Of a stretch of DNA of 39,376 nt, positions 32,084 through 39,376 are shown in pieces. Numbering within the stretch: the first letter of the stretch is position 1; each line of letters starts with the position of its first letter. The notes under the pieces were generated by a model. That model worked only from the letters and a program-made list of their open reading frames with translations, had not been told where the DNA came from and made no database searches. The DNA comes from an uncultured Clostridia bacterium (GTDB lineage Bacteria > Bacillota > Clostridia > TANB77 > CAG-508): assembly GCA_934101145.1 (NCBI GenBank), contig CAKOPZ010000011.1:1-39376 (forward strand). Reading direction: 5' to 3'. Position numbers and translations under genes: made by a program.

Positions 32084-32623
32084 TTATTTCTTTCCAGCCT
32101 TACCTTCCTTTCTTCTAATATGCTCTTCAGCATATTTAATACCTTTACCTCTATATACTTCAGGTGGTCTTTTTGTTCTTACAACAGCTGCTGTTTGACC
32201 AACTAATTCTTTATCAATTCCTCTAACTGTAATGTGGTTAGCATCTGGAACATCAAATGTAATTCCTTCTGGTGGATCCATCTCTACTGGATGAGAGTAA
32301 CCTAAATTCATTACTAATTTATTTCCTTTCTTTTGAGCTCTATAACCAACACCGTTAATCTCTAAATCTCTTTTATATTCATTAAGAACACCTTCAATCA
32401 TGTTGTGAACTAAAGTTCTTGTTAATCCATGTAAACTTCTGTTGAAAGGTTCATCGTTTGGTCTTTTTACTGTAATTGTATTACCTTCTAGAACAACTTC
32501 CATATTTTTATGTAAGTCTTTTTCTAGTGTACCTTTTGGTCCTTTTACAGTAATATGATTTCCATCAATTTTTACTTCAACGCCTTGTGGTACTTCTATA
32601 GGTTTATTTCCTATTCTTGACAT
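32084..32623 (-). CDS. rplF: Ribosomal protein uL6
   Basis: 179 residues. MSRIGNKPIEVPQGV at the start, KGPKGTL, and the conserved C-terminal RPPEVYRGKGIKYAEEHIRRKEGKAGKK. It has two repeated alpha/beta domains at the base of the L7/L12 stalk. It lies between rpsH and rplR. Confidence 0.98.
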   Translation of the reverse strand: MSRIGNKPIEVPQGVEVKIDGNHITVKGPKGTLEKDLHKNMEVVLEGNTITVKRPNDEPFNRSLHGLTRTLVHNMIEGVLNEYKRDLEINGVGYRAQKKGNKLVMNLGYSHPVEMDPPEGITFDVPDANHITVRGIDKELVGQTAAVVRTKRPPEVYRGKGIKYAEEHIRRKEGKAGKK

Positions 32624-32661
32624 GATTCTTGTTTCCCTCCTTTTTAAACTTAATTAATGTA

Positions 32662-33060
32662 TTACCATACATAAGCTAGGACTTCTCCTCCTAGACCTTC
32701 TGCTCTTGCTTCTCTATCTGTTTTGATTCCTTTTGATGTTGAAATAAGTGCAATTCCTAAACCATTAAGAACTTTTGGAAGTTCATCCTTAGAAGCATAT
32801 ACTCTAAGTCCTGGTTTGCTAATTCTTTTTAATCCATCAATTACTCTAGCACCTTTTTCATCATATTTTAATGTAATTCTAATTACACCTTGATGAGAAT
32901 CATCTATCTCTTCAAAAGCTGCAATATATCCTTCTTTAAATAAAATGTTAGCTATAGCCTTTTTCATATTTGAACTAGGTATATCAACAGTTTTATGTTT
33001 TGAATTATTTGCATTTCTAATTCTTGTTAGCATATCTGCTATTGGATCAGTTGTATTCAA
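32662..33060 (-). CDS. rpsH: Ribosomal protein uS8
   Basis: 132 residues. DPIADMLTRIRNAN, LKRISKPGLRVYA, GLGIALISTSKGI and the C-terminal GGEVLAYVW are canonical. In enterobacteria S8 is the spc-operon autoregulator. The start codon is TTG (33060), 14 nt inside the preceding membrane-protein gene, and its AAGGAGGG also lies in that gene. Translation of rpsH is therefore probably tied to that of the inserted gene. Confidence 0.96.
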   Translation of the reverse strand: MNTTDPIADMLTRIRNANNSKHKTVDIPSSNMKKAIANILFKEGYIAAFEEIDDSHQGVIRITLKYDEKGARVIDGLKRISKPGLRVYASKDELPKVLNGLGIALISTSKGIKTDREARAEGLGGEVLAYVW

Positions 33061-33385
33061 TTTCTTTTCCCTCCTTCATCTTTTTTACTACAATGTAAAT
33101 GAATATAATTATCTGTATTATTAATGGAATTATTGAACATACATATGGTCCTAACTGGTCCATTACTGTAGGTTTATAATCAATTGCATAACTCATATTT
33201 ACAAACATTATTGGATATATTAAATTTAAAAGTATACTTATGATACAAAATATCCATATTATTACTGATATTTTTTTCTTGTTTTTTGCACATATTATTA
33301 AAACAATCATATTAATAACACCAAGTATTAGTCCCAATCTACTAAATATCAATCCTAAATTAGCATTCATAACCATATTTTCCAT
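33047..33385 (-). CDS. Small membrane protein inserted in the ribosomal operon
   Basis: 112 residues. Three hydrophobic helices are predicted (about 10-33, 39-63 and 80-101), with a basic KNKKK loop after the first and a charged KKMKEGKEIEY tail. I recognise no family. It lies between rpsZ (26 nt) and rpsH and ends inside rpsH: the stop TGA at 33047 overlaps rpsH by 14 nt. I chose ATG 33385, 7 nt after AAGGTG; another ATG at 33391 abuts that site. Codon use is as A/T-rich as its neighbours. Such genes are not normally found in the spc operon. Confidence 0.75.
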   Translation of the reverse strand: MENMVMNANLGLIFSRLGLILGVINMIVLIICAKNKKKISVIIWIFCIISILLNLIYPIMFVNMSYAIDYKPTVMDQLGPYVCSIIPLIIQIIIFIYIVVKKMKEGKEIEYN

Positions 33386-33411
33386 TTTCATTCACCTTCA
33401 TCTGTAGAATT

Positions 33412-33597
33412 TTACCAGCTTGCTTTTTTAACTCCTGGGATTTCTCCTTTGTGAGCTAGTTCTCTAAAGCATACACGGCAAATTCCAAATTTTCTAATAT
33501 ATGAATGTGGTCTTCCACAAATTTTACATCTGTTGTATTCTCTTGTTTGGTATTTTTGTGTTCTTTGTTGTTTCACTTTTAAAGATTTTTTAGCCAT
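33412..33597 (-). CDS. rpsZ: Ribosomal protein uS14, zinc form
   Basis: 61 residues, the short zinc-binding version: CKICGRPHSYIRKFGICRVC holds the two CxxC pairs, followed by FRELAHKGEIPGVKKASW. It lies between rplE, after a 157-nt spacer, and the inserted membrane-protein gene. Confidence 0.97.
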   Translation of the reverse strand: MAKKSLKVKQQRTQKYQTREYNRCKICGRPHSYIRKFGICRVCFRELAHKGEIPGVKKASW

Positions 33598-33754
33598 CTT
33601 TATCTCCTTTCATTTTAATTAATTATTAATTATCTCTAAACTAATTAAAAACAAGTATTACTAGGAGAGTAAGCTAAAAAGTTTGAAATTGTACTTTCTT
33701 TGTACATTGAAAACTTTTTATGCGCCACTCGACAACGTAAGACGCAGTTTATAA
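33598..33754 (-). other. 157-nt spacer with long hairpin between rplE and rpsZ
   Basis: AAAAAGTTT (33676-33684) and AAACTTTTT (33711-33719) are perfectly complementary, with an inner TGTAC/GTACA stem (33690-33694, 33702-33706). No terminator T-run suited to the minus strand follows. No gene is seen. It may be an RNA processing site or an inserted palindrome. Confidence 0.5.
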
Positions 33755-34294
33755 TTAGTTTTTAAATGGCATTCCAAGAAGAGTTAAAAGCTCTTTAGCT
33801 TCTTCGTCTGTCTTAGCTGTTGTAACAAATATAATATCCATACCTCTAATTTTATCAATTTTATCATATTCAATCTCTGGGAAAATTAATTGTTCCTTTA
33901 TTCCCATAGAGTAGTTACCTCTACCATCAAAAGAATTGCTAGATACTCCTCTAAAATCTCTAACTCTTGGAAGGGCTACATTAAATAGTTTGTATGCAAA
34001 ATCATACATTTTTTCTTTTCTTAATGTAACTTTACATCCCATGTTAATTCCTTCTCTTATTTTGAAGGCTGCTATCGCTTTTTTAGCCTTTGTTATAATT
34101 GGTTTTTGACCAGTTATAAGTGTTACATCATTGATAGCATTTTCAAGTGTTTTAGGATTGTCTTTTGTATCTCCTAAACCTATATTGATAACTATTTTTT
34201 CTAGTTTTGGAACTTCCATAACTGATTTATAGTTAAATTTTTTCATTAATGCTGGTATAACTTCTTTTTCATATTGCTCTCTTAATATTTCCAT
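33755..34294 (-). CDS. rplE: Ribosomal protein uL5
   Basis: 179 residues. PKLEKIVINIGLGD, GQKPIITKAKKAIAAFKIREG, LRDFRGVS-like RVRDFRGVSSNSFDGRGNYSMGIKEQ and MDIIFVTTAKTDEEAKELL are diagnostic. It binds 5S rRNA. ATG 34294 gives the standard length, but AAGGAGG lies 13 nt upstream, unusually far. The spacer holds a small palindrome (GTCT-attt-AGAC) that could fold and shorten the distance. Confidence 0.97.
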   Translation of the reverse strand: MEILREQYEKEVIPALMKKFNYKSVMEVPKLEKIVINIGLGDTKDNPKTLENAINDVTLITGQKPIITKAKKAIAAFKIREGINMGCKVTLRKEKMYDFAYKLFNVALPRVRDFRGVSSNSFDGRGNYSMGIKEQLIFPEIEYDKIDKIRGMDIIFVTTAKTDEEAKELLTLLGMPFKN

Positions 34295-34358
34295 AAGTCT
34301 AAATAGACCTCCTTTCCCTTTTCTCAAGGGAACATATTATATTTTATTTTGTTCCCTA

Positions 34359-34667
34359 TTATTTTAAATTAGCTCCGCATTTTTTACAAACACGTACTTT
34401 TTCGTCTTTCTCTATTTTATAACCTATTTTAGCTGGTTTACCACATTTAGGGCATACTACACTAACTTTGCTACTATGAATAGCACACTCTACTGGTATA
34501 ATTCCACCTTCTTCTCCTTGTTTTCTAGGTTTGATGTGTTTTTTTCTAATATTAACACCTTTAACAATAACTTTTTCTGTTTTTGGTATTACTTCTAAAA
34601 CTTCTCCAGTTTTTCCTTTATCATTTCCAGATAAAACTTGAACTGTATCACCTTTTTTTATTCTCAT
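34359..34667 (-). CDS. rplX: Ribosomal protein uL24
   Basis: 102 residues. An N-terminal KOW motif (IKKGDTVQVLSGNDKGKTGEVLEV) and a C-terminal CPKCGKPAKIGY-CKKCG four-cysteine segment. It initiates 50S assembly. It lies between rplN and rplE. Confidence 0.98.
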   Translation of the reverse strand: MRIKKGDTVQVLSGNDKGKTGEVLEVIPKTEKVIVKGVNIRKKHIKPRKQGEEGGIIPVECAIHSSKVSVVCPKCGKPAKIGYKIEKDEKVRVCKKCGANLK

Positions 34668-34712
34668 TTAATTTTTCACCTCTTTAACTTAAATTTTGAA
34701 ACTCTCATTAAT

Positions 34713-35081
34713 TTAAAGAACTTCTGGAGCAAGTGAAAGAATTTTCATGTAATCCTTTTCTCTTAATTCTCTTGCAACAGGACCAAATATACGAGTTCCC
34801 TTTGGTGTTCCATCGTCTTTTATAATAACAGCTGCATTTTCGTCAAATCTTACATAAGAACCATCTGCTCTTCTTGTAGGTTTCTTTGTTCTAACTACAA
34901 CAGCTTTTACAACATCACCTTTTTTTACAACGCCACCTGGTGTAGCTGTTTTAACAGAAGCAACTATGACATCACCGATTCTTGCATATTTTCTGTAAGA
35001 ACCACCTAAACATCTGATACACATAATCTCTTTAGCACCTGTATTATCTGCTACTTTTAAAATTGTTTGTTGTTGTACCAT
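34713..35081 (-). CDS. rplN: Ribosomal protein uL14
   Basis: 122 residues. MVQQQTILKVADNTGAKEIMCIRCLGG, DVIVASVKTATPGGVVKKGDVVKAVVVR and RIFGPVARELR are canonical. It is at the subunit interface. It lies 19 nt after rpsQ. Confidence 0.98.
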   Translation of the reverse strand: MVQQQTILKVADNTGAKEIMCIRCLGGSYRKYARIGDVIVASVKTATPGGVVKKGDVVKAVVVRTKKPTRRADGSYVRFDENAAVIIKDDGTPKGTRIFGPVARELREKDYMKILSLAPEVL

Positions 35082-35100
35082 GATAATTTTCCTCCTTTAA

Positions 35101-35364
35101 TTATTTGATTACTGCCTTTTCTATAATTTCAACTACTCTCCATCTTTTATCTTTTGATAGAGGTCTTGTTTCCATTACTTTTACTTTATCACCGATTTGG
35201 CAAGCATTTTCTTCATCATGAGCTTTTAACTTATATGTAGTTTTTTGAACTTTACCATAAGTTTTGTGTTTCTCACTTGTTTGAACAGATACAACTACTG
35301 TTTTATCCATTTTATTTGAAGAAACTGTACCAATCATTACTTTACGAAGATTTCTTTCTTCCAT
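35101..35364 (-). CDS. rpsQ: Ribosomal protein uS17
   Basis: 87 residues. RKVMIGTVSSNKMDKTVVV, HKTYGKVQKTTYKLKAHDE, CQIGDKVKVMETRPLSKDKRWRVVEI are typical of this OB-fold 16S rRNA-binding protein. It lies between rpmC and rplN. Confidence 0.98.
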   Translation of the reverse strand: MEERNLRKVMIGTVSSNKMDKTVVVSVQTSEKHKTYGKVQKTTYKLKAHDEENACQIGDKVKVMETRPLSKDKRWRVVEIIEKAVIK

Positions 35365-35428
35365 TTTGCGACTCCTTTCAATTTTTAATAGTCACTTTTC
35401 TCGGCAATCTTGCCGAATAAAGTATAAA

Positions 35429-35632
35429 TTATTTATTATTTTCAGCCATTTCTCTTTCTGTCAATACTGTTTTTATTCTTGCAATGTCTTTTTTCACTTC
35501 TTTGATTTTCATAGGATTGTCTAGTCCGTTTGTAGCTAGACTAAATCTCAATTTAAATAATTCAGATTTTAATTCTCCTAATTCTTTTTCTAAATCTGGT
35601 GAAGACATTTCTTTAATTTTATTTATCTTCAT
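35429..35632 (-). CDS. rpmC: Ribosomal protein uL29
   Basis: 67 residues from ATG 35632; an adjacent ATG at 35635 is equally possible. MKINKIKEMSSPDLEKELGE and ELFKLRFSLATNGLDNPMKI are canonical two-helix features near the tunnel exit. AGGTGG precedes it. The gene overlaps the end of rplP by 14 nt or more, so it is probably coupled. Confidence 0.96.
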   Translation of the reverse strand: MKINKIKEMSSPDLEKELGELKSELFKLRFSLATNGLDNPMKIKEVKKDIARIKTVLTEREMAENNK

Positions 35633-36062
35633 CATTATCACCACCTATTTTAGTTTCGTTTACTACAAATTTGCACTTAACAGATAGTTTATTTGCTCCT
35701 AATCTTAAAGCTTCTCTAGCAACAGCTTCATCAACTCCTGCGATTTCAAACATTACTCTACCTGGTTTTACGTTTGCAACCCAAAATTCAACGGCACCTT
35801 TACCTTTACCCATACGAGTTCCGATAGGTTTTCTAGTAATAGGTCTATCTGGGAATATTTTAATCCAAACTTTACCACCTCTTTTAATATAACGTGTCAT
35901 AGCAACACGGGCAGCTTCTATTTGGTTTGAAGTAATTTGTCCTGCTTCAAGAGCTTGAATACCATACTCTCCGTCTGTTACTCTATTTCCTCTTGTTGCT
36001 TTACCTCTATTTCTACCTTTTTGTTGTTTTCTATATTTTGTTCTTTTTGGTATTAATGGCAT
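35619..36062 (-). CDS. rplP: Ribosomal protein uL16
   Basis: 147 residues. MPLIPKRTKYRKQQKGRNRG, KVWIKIFPDRPITRKPIGTRMGKGKGAVE and VKPGRVMFEIAGVDE are canonical. It helps organise the A-site tRNA. Its start overlaps the rpsC end by one base and its end overlaps rpmC. Confidence 0.98.
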   Translation of the reverse strand: MPLIPKRTKYRKQQKGRNRGKATRGNRVTDGEYGIQALEAGQITSNQIEAARVAMTRYIKRGGKVWIKIFPDRPITRKPIGTRMGKGKGAVEFWVANVKPGRVMFEIAGVDEAVAREALRLGANKLSVKCKFVVNETKIGGDNDEDK

Positions 36063-36724
36063 TATTTGTCTCCTCCTTCCACTACTTTCTTTTTAGTAGG
36101 AAGAACCTCTCCTTTATATATCCAAACTTTTACACCAATTTTTCCATATGTTGTATCTGCTTCTGCAAATCCATAATCAATATCAGCTCTTAAAGTTTGT
36201 AGAGGAATTGTACCCTCTTTATAAAATTCAGTTCTAGCCATATCTGCTCCACCTAATCTTCCAGATACTGCAGTTTTAATTCCTAAAGCACCTGATTTCA
36301 TAGTTTTTTGCATGCTTTGTTTCATTGCTCTTCTAAAAGAAACTCTCTTCTCTAATTGCATAGCAATATTTTCTGCTACAAGTTGAGCATCTAAATCTAC
36401 ATTTTTAACCTCAACGATATTTAAATTAACTTCTTTGTTAATCATTTTTTCAAGTTCAGCTTTTAAGCTTTCAGCTAGGTTTCCACCTTTTCCAATAACA
36501 ACTCCTGGTTTAGCTGTATAAACGTTAACTCTAACGAATTTTGCAGTTCTTTCAATTTCAATTTTAGAAATTCCTGCAGCATATAATTTTTTCTTAACAT
36601 ATACACGAATTTTATGGTCTTCTACTAGGTAGTCTCCAAAATCTTTAGAGTTTGCATACCATTTTGAATTCCAATCCTTAATAATTCCCACTCTTAATCC
36701 ATGTGGGTCCATTTTTTGTCCCAT
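36062..36724 (-). CDS. rpsC: Ribosomal protein uS3
   Basis: 220 residues. MGQKMDPHGLRVGIIKDWNSKW, the KH domain with KPGVVIGKGGNLAE, and the C-terminal GRLGGADMARTEFYKEGTIPLQTLRADIDYG are canonical. It is part of the mRNA entry site. It lies between rplV and rplP. Confidence 0.98.
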   Translation of the reverse strand: MGQKMDPHGLRVGIIKDWNSKWYANSKDFGDYLVEDHKIRVYVKKKLYAAGISKIEIERTAKFVRVNVYTAKPGVVIGKGGNLAESLKAELEKMINKEVNLNIVEVKNVDLDAQLVAENIAMQLEKRVSFRRAMKQSMQKTMKSGALGIKTAVSGRLGGADMARTEFYKEGTIPLQTLRADIDYGFAEADTTYGKIGVKVWIYKGEVLPTKKKVVEGGDK

Positions 36725-36751
36725 TTTGAAAATGTCCTCCTTCCTTTTCTA

Positions 36752-37114
36752 CTAATCTCTCTCTTTTAATACTATTGTAATATGACTTGTTCTTTTTCTA
36801 ATTCTTACAGCGCTTCCTTTTGCAGCTGGTCTAATTCTTTTTAGAGTTGGACCTTGGTTTGCAAAAATGTCAGCTACATATAATTTTTCATGAGCCATAT
36901 GATGATTATTTTCAGCATTTGCGATTGCTGATTTTAATAATTTTTCTATAATTTCAGATGAAGCCTTTGGAGTATATTTCAATATAGCTAAAGCTTCGTT
37001 AATATCTTTTCCTTTAATTAAATCTGCTACAATTTTAACTTTTCTACTTGAAATTCTAGCATATCTAAGTGTTGCTTCTGCTTTTGGTGTTACCATTTCT
37101 TGCATTTCTTCCAC
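36752..37114 (-). CDS. rplV: Ribosomal protein uL22
   Basis: 120 residues. ARISSRKVKIVADLIKGKDINEAL, the tunnel-lining hairpin (GPTLKRIRPAAKGSAVRIRKRTSH) and ITIVLKERD are canonical. The likely start is GTG at 37114 with AGGAGG 9 nt upstream; an in-frame ATG nine bases later would be 18 nt away. Confidence 0.97.
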   Translation of the reverse strand: MEEMQEMVTPKAEATLRYARISSRKVKIVADLIKGKDINEALAILKYTPKASSEIIEKLLKSAIANAENNHHMAHEKLYVADIFANQGPTLKRIRPAAKGSAVRIRKRTSHITIVLKERD

Positions 37115-37173
37115 GACAACTTACCTCCTATTCTATATTTGCCATAAGAACTTTTTTAGCTCTTATCTATCTA

Positions 37174-37449
37174 TTATTTTTTTGTTGTTTTATCTCCTGC
37201 GTGTCCTTTAAATGTTCTTGTAGGTGCAAATTCACCTAATTTATGTCCAATCATTTCCTCTGAAATGTATACTGGAACATGTTTTCTTCCATCATGAACA
37301 GCTATTGTATGTCCTACCATTTGTGGGTATATTGTAGAAGCTCTTGACCATGTTTTAATAACATCTTTGCTTCCGCTCTCGTTCATTGCTTCAATTCTTT
37401 TTAAAAGTTCTGGAGCAACAAATGGTGTTTTTTTGCTTGATCTTGACAT
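37174..37449 (-). CDS. rpsS: Ribosomal protein uS19
   Basis: 91 residues. MSRSSKKTPFVAPELLKRI, IKTWSRASTIYPQMVGHTIAVHDGRKHVPVYI and KLGEFAPTRTFKGH are canonical. A 30S head protein. GGAGG precedes the ATG. It lies between rplB and rplV. Confidence 0.98.
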   Translation of the reverse strand: MSRSSKKTPFVAPELLKRIEAMNESGSKDVIKTWSRASTIYPQMVGHTIAVHDGRKHVPVYISEEMIGHKLGEFAPTRTFKGHAGDKTTKK

Positions 37450-37490
37450 TTATTATTTCCTCCTCTCGATAGAAAATCTTTAATCATATA

Positions 37491-38318
37491 TTATTTTCTT
37501 CTCTTAACTATAAGCTTATCAGATTGTTTGTTTTTCTTTCTTGTCTTATATCCAAGTGCTGGTTTGCCCCAAGGTGTCATTGGTCCTGAATGTCCTACTG
37601 GTGCTTTACCTTCACCACCACCATGAGGGTGATCTACTGGGTTCATTACAGATCCTCTAACAGTTGGTCTAATACCCATATGTCTTTTTCTACCAGCTTT
37701 ACCAATCTTAATGTTTTCATGATCTTGATTTCCAACAGTACCAATTGTAGCTTTACATACAGCCATAACTAATCTCATTTCTCCTGATGGTAATCTTACG
37801 TGAGCATATTTACCTTCTTTAGCCATTAATTGAGCTTCTTGTCCGGCTGCTCTAACAAGTTTTCCACCTTGACCTGGATTTAATTCGATATTATGAATCA
37901 TAGTACCTACTGGTATGTTTTCAATTCTCATACAGTTTCCTGGTTTAATATCAGCTTTGTCACTAGATATTACTTTGTTACCATCTGTTAATCCAACTGG
38001 TGCTAATATATATGCTTTTTCTCCATCTTCATATTGGATTAATGCAATATTTGCACTTCTGTTTGGATCATATTCTATACCAATTACTGTAGCTGGCATA
38101 TCAACTTTATTTCTTTTAAAATCTACTAATCTATATTTTTGTCTGTTACCTCCACCTTGGTGTCTTACAGTAATTCTACCATATGAGTTTCTTCCTGAAT
38201 TTTTCTTTTTTGTTGTAAGTAAAGATTTTTCAGGTGTCTTTTTTGTAACTTCTTCAAATGTAGAAACTGTCATATTTCTTCTTGATGGAGTATAGGCTTT
38301 GAAGTGTTTCATTCCCAT
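37491..38318 (-). CDS. rplB: Ribosomal protein uL2
   Basis: 275 residues from ATG 38318 (MGMKHFKAYTPSRRNMTVS); an in-frame upstream extension of 19 codons lacks homology and a ribosome-binding site, whereas AAAGGA precedes this ATG. GRNSYGRITVRHQGGGNRQKYR, LNPGQGGKLVRAAG, and the C-terminal VDHPHGGGEGKAPVGHSGP with the peptidyl-transferase-critical His are intact. It is preceded by an unusual 279-nt spacer. Confidence 0.98.
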   Translation of the reverse strand: MGMKHFKAYTPSRRNMTVSTFEEVTKKTPEKSLLTTKKKNSGRNSYGRITVRHQGGGNRQKYRLVDFKRNKVDMPATVIGIEYDPNRSANIALIQYEDGEKAYILAPVGLTDGNKVISSDKADIKPGNCMRIENIPVGTMIHNIELNPGQGGKLVRAAGQEAQLMAKEGKYAHVRLPSGEMRLVMAVCKATIGTVGNQDHENIKIGKAGRKRHMGIRPTVRGSVMNPVDHPHGGGEGKAPVGHSGPMTPWGKPALGYKTRKKNKQSDKLIVKRRK

Positions 38319-38597
38319 AATAATATTCCTTTCCCGAAACAATGAAAACCTTCGTATCACTTTGTCAAGCCTCATTCAAAATGTCCTCGACGTACCAAAG
38401 TACGACTGCGGATTTTGAATTCGTTTTCCTAGTGCTACTCGCTTTTGCTTGTTTCTCTTCTCTACTATTTTATTTGTGGTTTCTTTTCCTGCCCCACATA
38501 AGCAGATATTCTTTATTTTCCGGGTATTTTCCCGATAATTCTTTTTTAGCTAAAATTGTTTTAAATTTTTGCAATGCAAATACTAATTTAAAATCAA
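38319..38597 (-). other. 279-nt structured spacer between rplW and rplB
   Basis: No minus-strand gene is seen. The main feature is a nested hairpin: ATTCAAAA 38374-38381 with TTTTGAAT 38413-38420, TCC 38384-38386 with GGA 38410-38412, and CGTAC-caaa-GTACG 38391-38404. Flanking CAAGC/GCTTG and GAAAAC/GTTTTC pairs extend it. A second hairpin sits near 38558-38591 (TTTAAAT ... TTTGCaatGCAAA ... ATTTAAA) and a third at 38521-38534 (CGGG/CCCG). There is no T-run after the main stem. In most Bacillota this spacer is much shorter. Confidence 0.55.
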
Positions 38598-38945
38598 TTA
38601 AGCCCCCATAAATTCTTCAATAGAATCTTTGTACTTCTTAGAAACTTTTTGTGCTTTTCCGCCTTTTGCAAGGTATGTTTTTTCAGAAGCATTTGTATCT
38701 ATTGTAACAATTGCTTTTTTCCAGTCAGAAGTTTTTCCTACATTTCTTCCAACTCTTTTTTCTTTTCCTTTAACTGTAATTGTATTAACATTTAATACTT
38801 TTACTTCAAAAAGTTTTTCAACTGCGTTTTTAATGTCTATTTTTGTTGCTTTTTTGTTAACTTTAAAAGTGTACTTTCCTTCTTGGATTCCATCGCTACT
38901 TTTTTCTGTAACAACTGGAGCTAATATAATATCTTCTGCTACCAT
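38598..38945 (-). CDS. rplW: Ribosomal protein uL23
   Basis: 115 residues. DIILAPVVTEKSSDGIQEGKYTFKVNKKATKIDIKNAVEKLFEVKV and the KGKEKRVGRNVGKTSDWKKAIV loop are canonical apart from a C-terminal extension of about 15 residues. It sits at the tunnel exit and docks SRP and trigger factor. Its ATG overlaps the rplD stop by one base (TAATG). Confidence 0.97.
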   Translation of the reverse strand: MVAEDIILAPVVTEKSSDGIQEGKYTFKVNKKATKIDIKNAVEKLFEVKVLNVNTITVKGKEKRVGRNVGKTSDWKKAIVTIDTNASEKTYLAKGGKAQKVSKKYKDSIEEFMGA

Positions 38946-39376
38946 TATGCGTACACCTCCTCTAATTTTTTAACAGTATCTAATGTTACAACAAGATTAT
39001 TGTATTTTAATAAATCATATACATTGATTGTATTAACAAGAGTTGTTTTAACTCCTTCAATATTTCTTGCAGATTTTTGAACTGTTTCATTTTTTTCAGG
39101 TAAAAGGATTAATGTTTTACCTTCTACTTTTAAGTTTGTTAATGTTTTAGCCATTTCTTTAGTCTTAATTTCTTTGAATGGTAAACTATCAACAACTACT
39201 AATTGATTTTCTAATACTTTTGAGCTTAAGCAAGATTTTATTGCTAATCTCTTTTCTTTTTTATTAACTTGATATTTGTATGAACGAGGTTTTGGACCTA
39301 AAGCAATACCACCTTTAATCCATTGTGGAGCTCTTATACTTCCTTGTCTAGCTCTACCTGTTCCTTTTTGTCTCCA
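38945..39376 (-). CDS. rplD: Ribosomal protein uL4 (C-terminal 143 residues; cut by window edge)
   Basis: The frame is open to the right edge, so the 5' part (about 60 residues of roughly 205) is outside. It begins WRQKGTGRARQGSIRAPQW, the conserved tunnel-loop region, continues GGIALGPKPRSYKYQVNKKEKR and ends KKLEEVYA. An internal ATG at 39154 is not a start. It overlaps rplW by one base. rplC and rpsJ would be expected beyond the edge. Confidence 0.96.
   Translation of the reverse strand, partial: WRQKGTGRARQGSIRAPQWIKGGIALGPKPRSYKYQVNKKEKRLAIKSCLSSKVLENQLVVVDSLPFKEIKTKEMAKTLTNLKVEGKTLILLPEKNETVQKSARNIEGVKTTLVNTINVYDLLKYNNLVVTLDTVKKLEEVYA

Noticed and set aside
38342..38611. Plus-strand ORF in the rplW-rplB spacer
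   Set aside because: It runs through the hairpin arms and into rplW, with no start signal and no family; the spacer is better explained by structure.
1..39376. CRISPR arrays, insertion sequences, rRNA genes, riboswitch aptamers
   Set aside because: I looked for regularly spaced repeats, transposase motifs, rRNA signatures and known aptamer cores and saw none.

Overview
The window is low-GC DNA with strong AGGAGG-type ribosome-binding sites, TTGACA/TATAAT promoters, Gram-positive gene order and spoVT. This points to a spore-forming-lineage member of the Bacillota, most likely an uncultured gut-type Clostridia. That placement is inference; there is no rRNA in the window. Nearly everything lies on the minus strand.

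Layout. 1-1764: a prepilin-like surface protein with an anomalously GC-rich 3' end resembling the variable region of a diversity-generating-retroelement (DGR) target, then a 3' untranslated tract with hairpins and a terminator. 1795-4259: ylmH-like, folD and dprA, with dprA frameshifted, transcribed from a promoter divergent to a plus-strand von Willebrand-A surface protein (4337-5746). 5761-9444: a two-gene heterodimeric ABC exporter. 9540-9893: a compact locus, in a stretch with no conventional gene, that I read as a type I toxin-antitoxin module of par/Fst architecture. It has a 29-codon hydrophobic ORF on the minus strand and a convergent RNA of about 66 nt with a perfect-consensus promoter. 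A 17-bp direct repeat gives antisense complementarity over the toxin start, and the two terminators share the same hexamer loop. It sits next to a tRNA-Gln(CTG) and an 11-bp tandem repeat. 10064-17110: the lower glycolytic operon gap-DUF1653-pgk-tpiA-gpmI-(YezG/DUF600-like)-eno, with a dyad at its presumed transcription start. 17222-17580: a small internally duplicated protein of unknown function. 17771-23387: recD2-comF-KAP NTPase-spoVT. 23451-23807: a short glycosyltransferase-like stub. 23867-39376: the S10-spc-alpha ribosomal protein superoperon from rplD (cut by the window edge) to rplQ, including secY, adk, map, infA and rpoA.

Oddities in the superoperon: a three-helix membrane protein gene lies between rpsZ and rpsH and overlaps the TTG start of rpsH. 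rpmD (uL30) is absent between rpsE and rplO. L17 carries a central insertion. Three unusually long spacers (rplW-rplB, rplE-rpsZ, rpmJ-rpsM) are filled with strong hairpins; the last lies directly upstream of the S13-S11-S4-RpoA-L17 block, where enterobacteria carry an S4-controlled leader.

The most promising undescribed element is the 9540-9847 toxin-antitoxin candidate. Next are the DGR-like variable region, the membrane gene inside the ribosomal operon and the structured rpsM leader.
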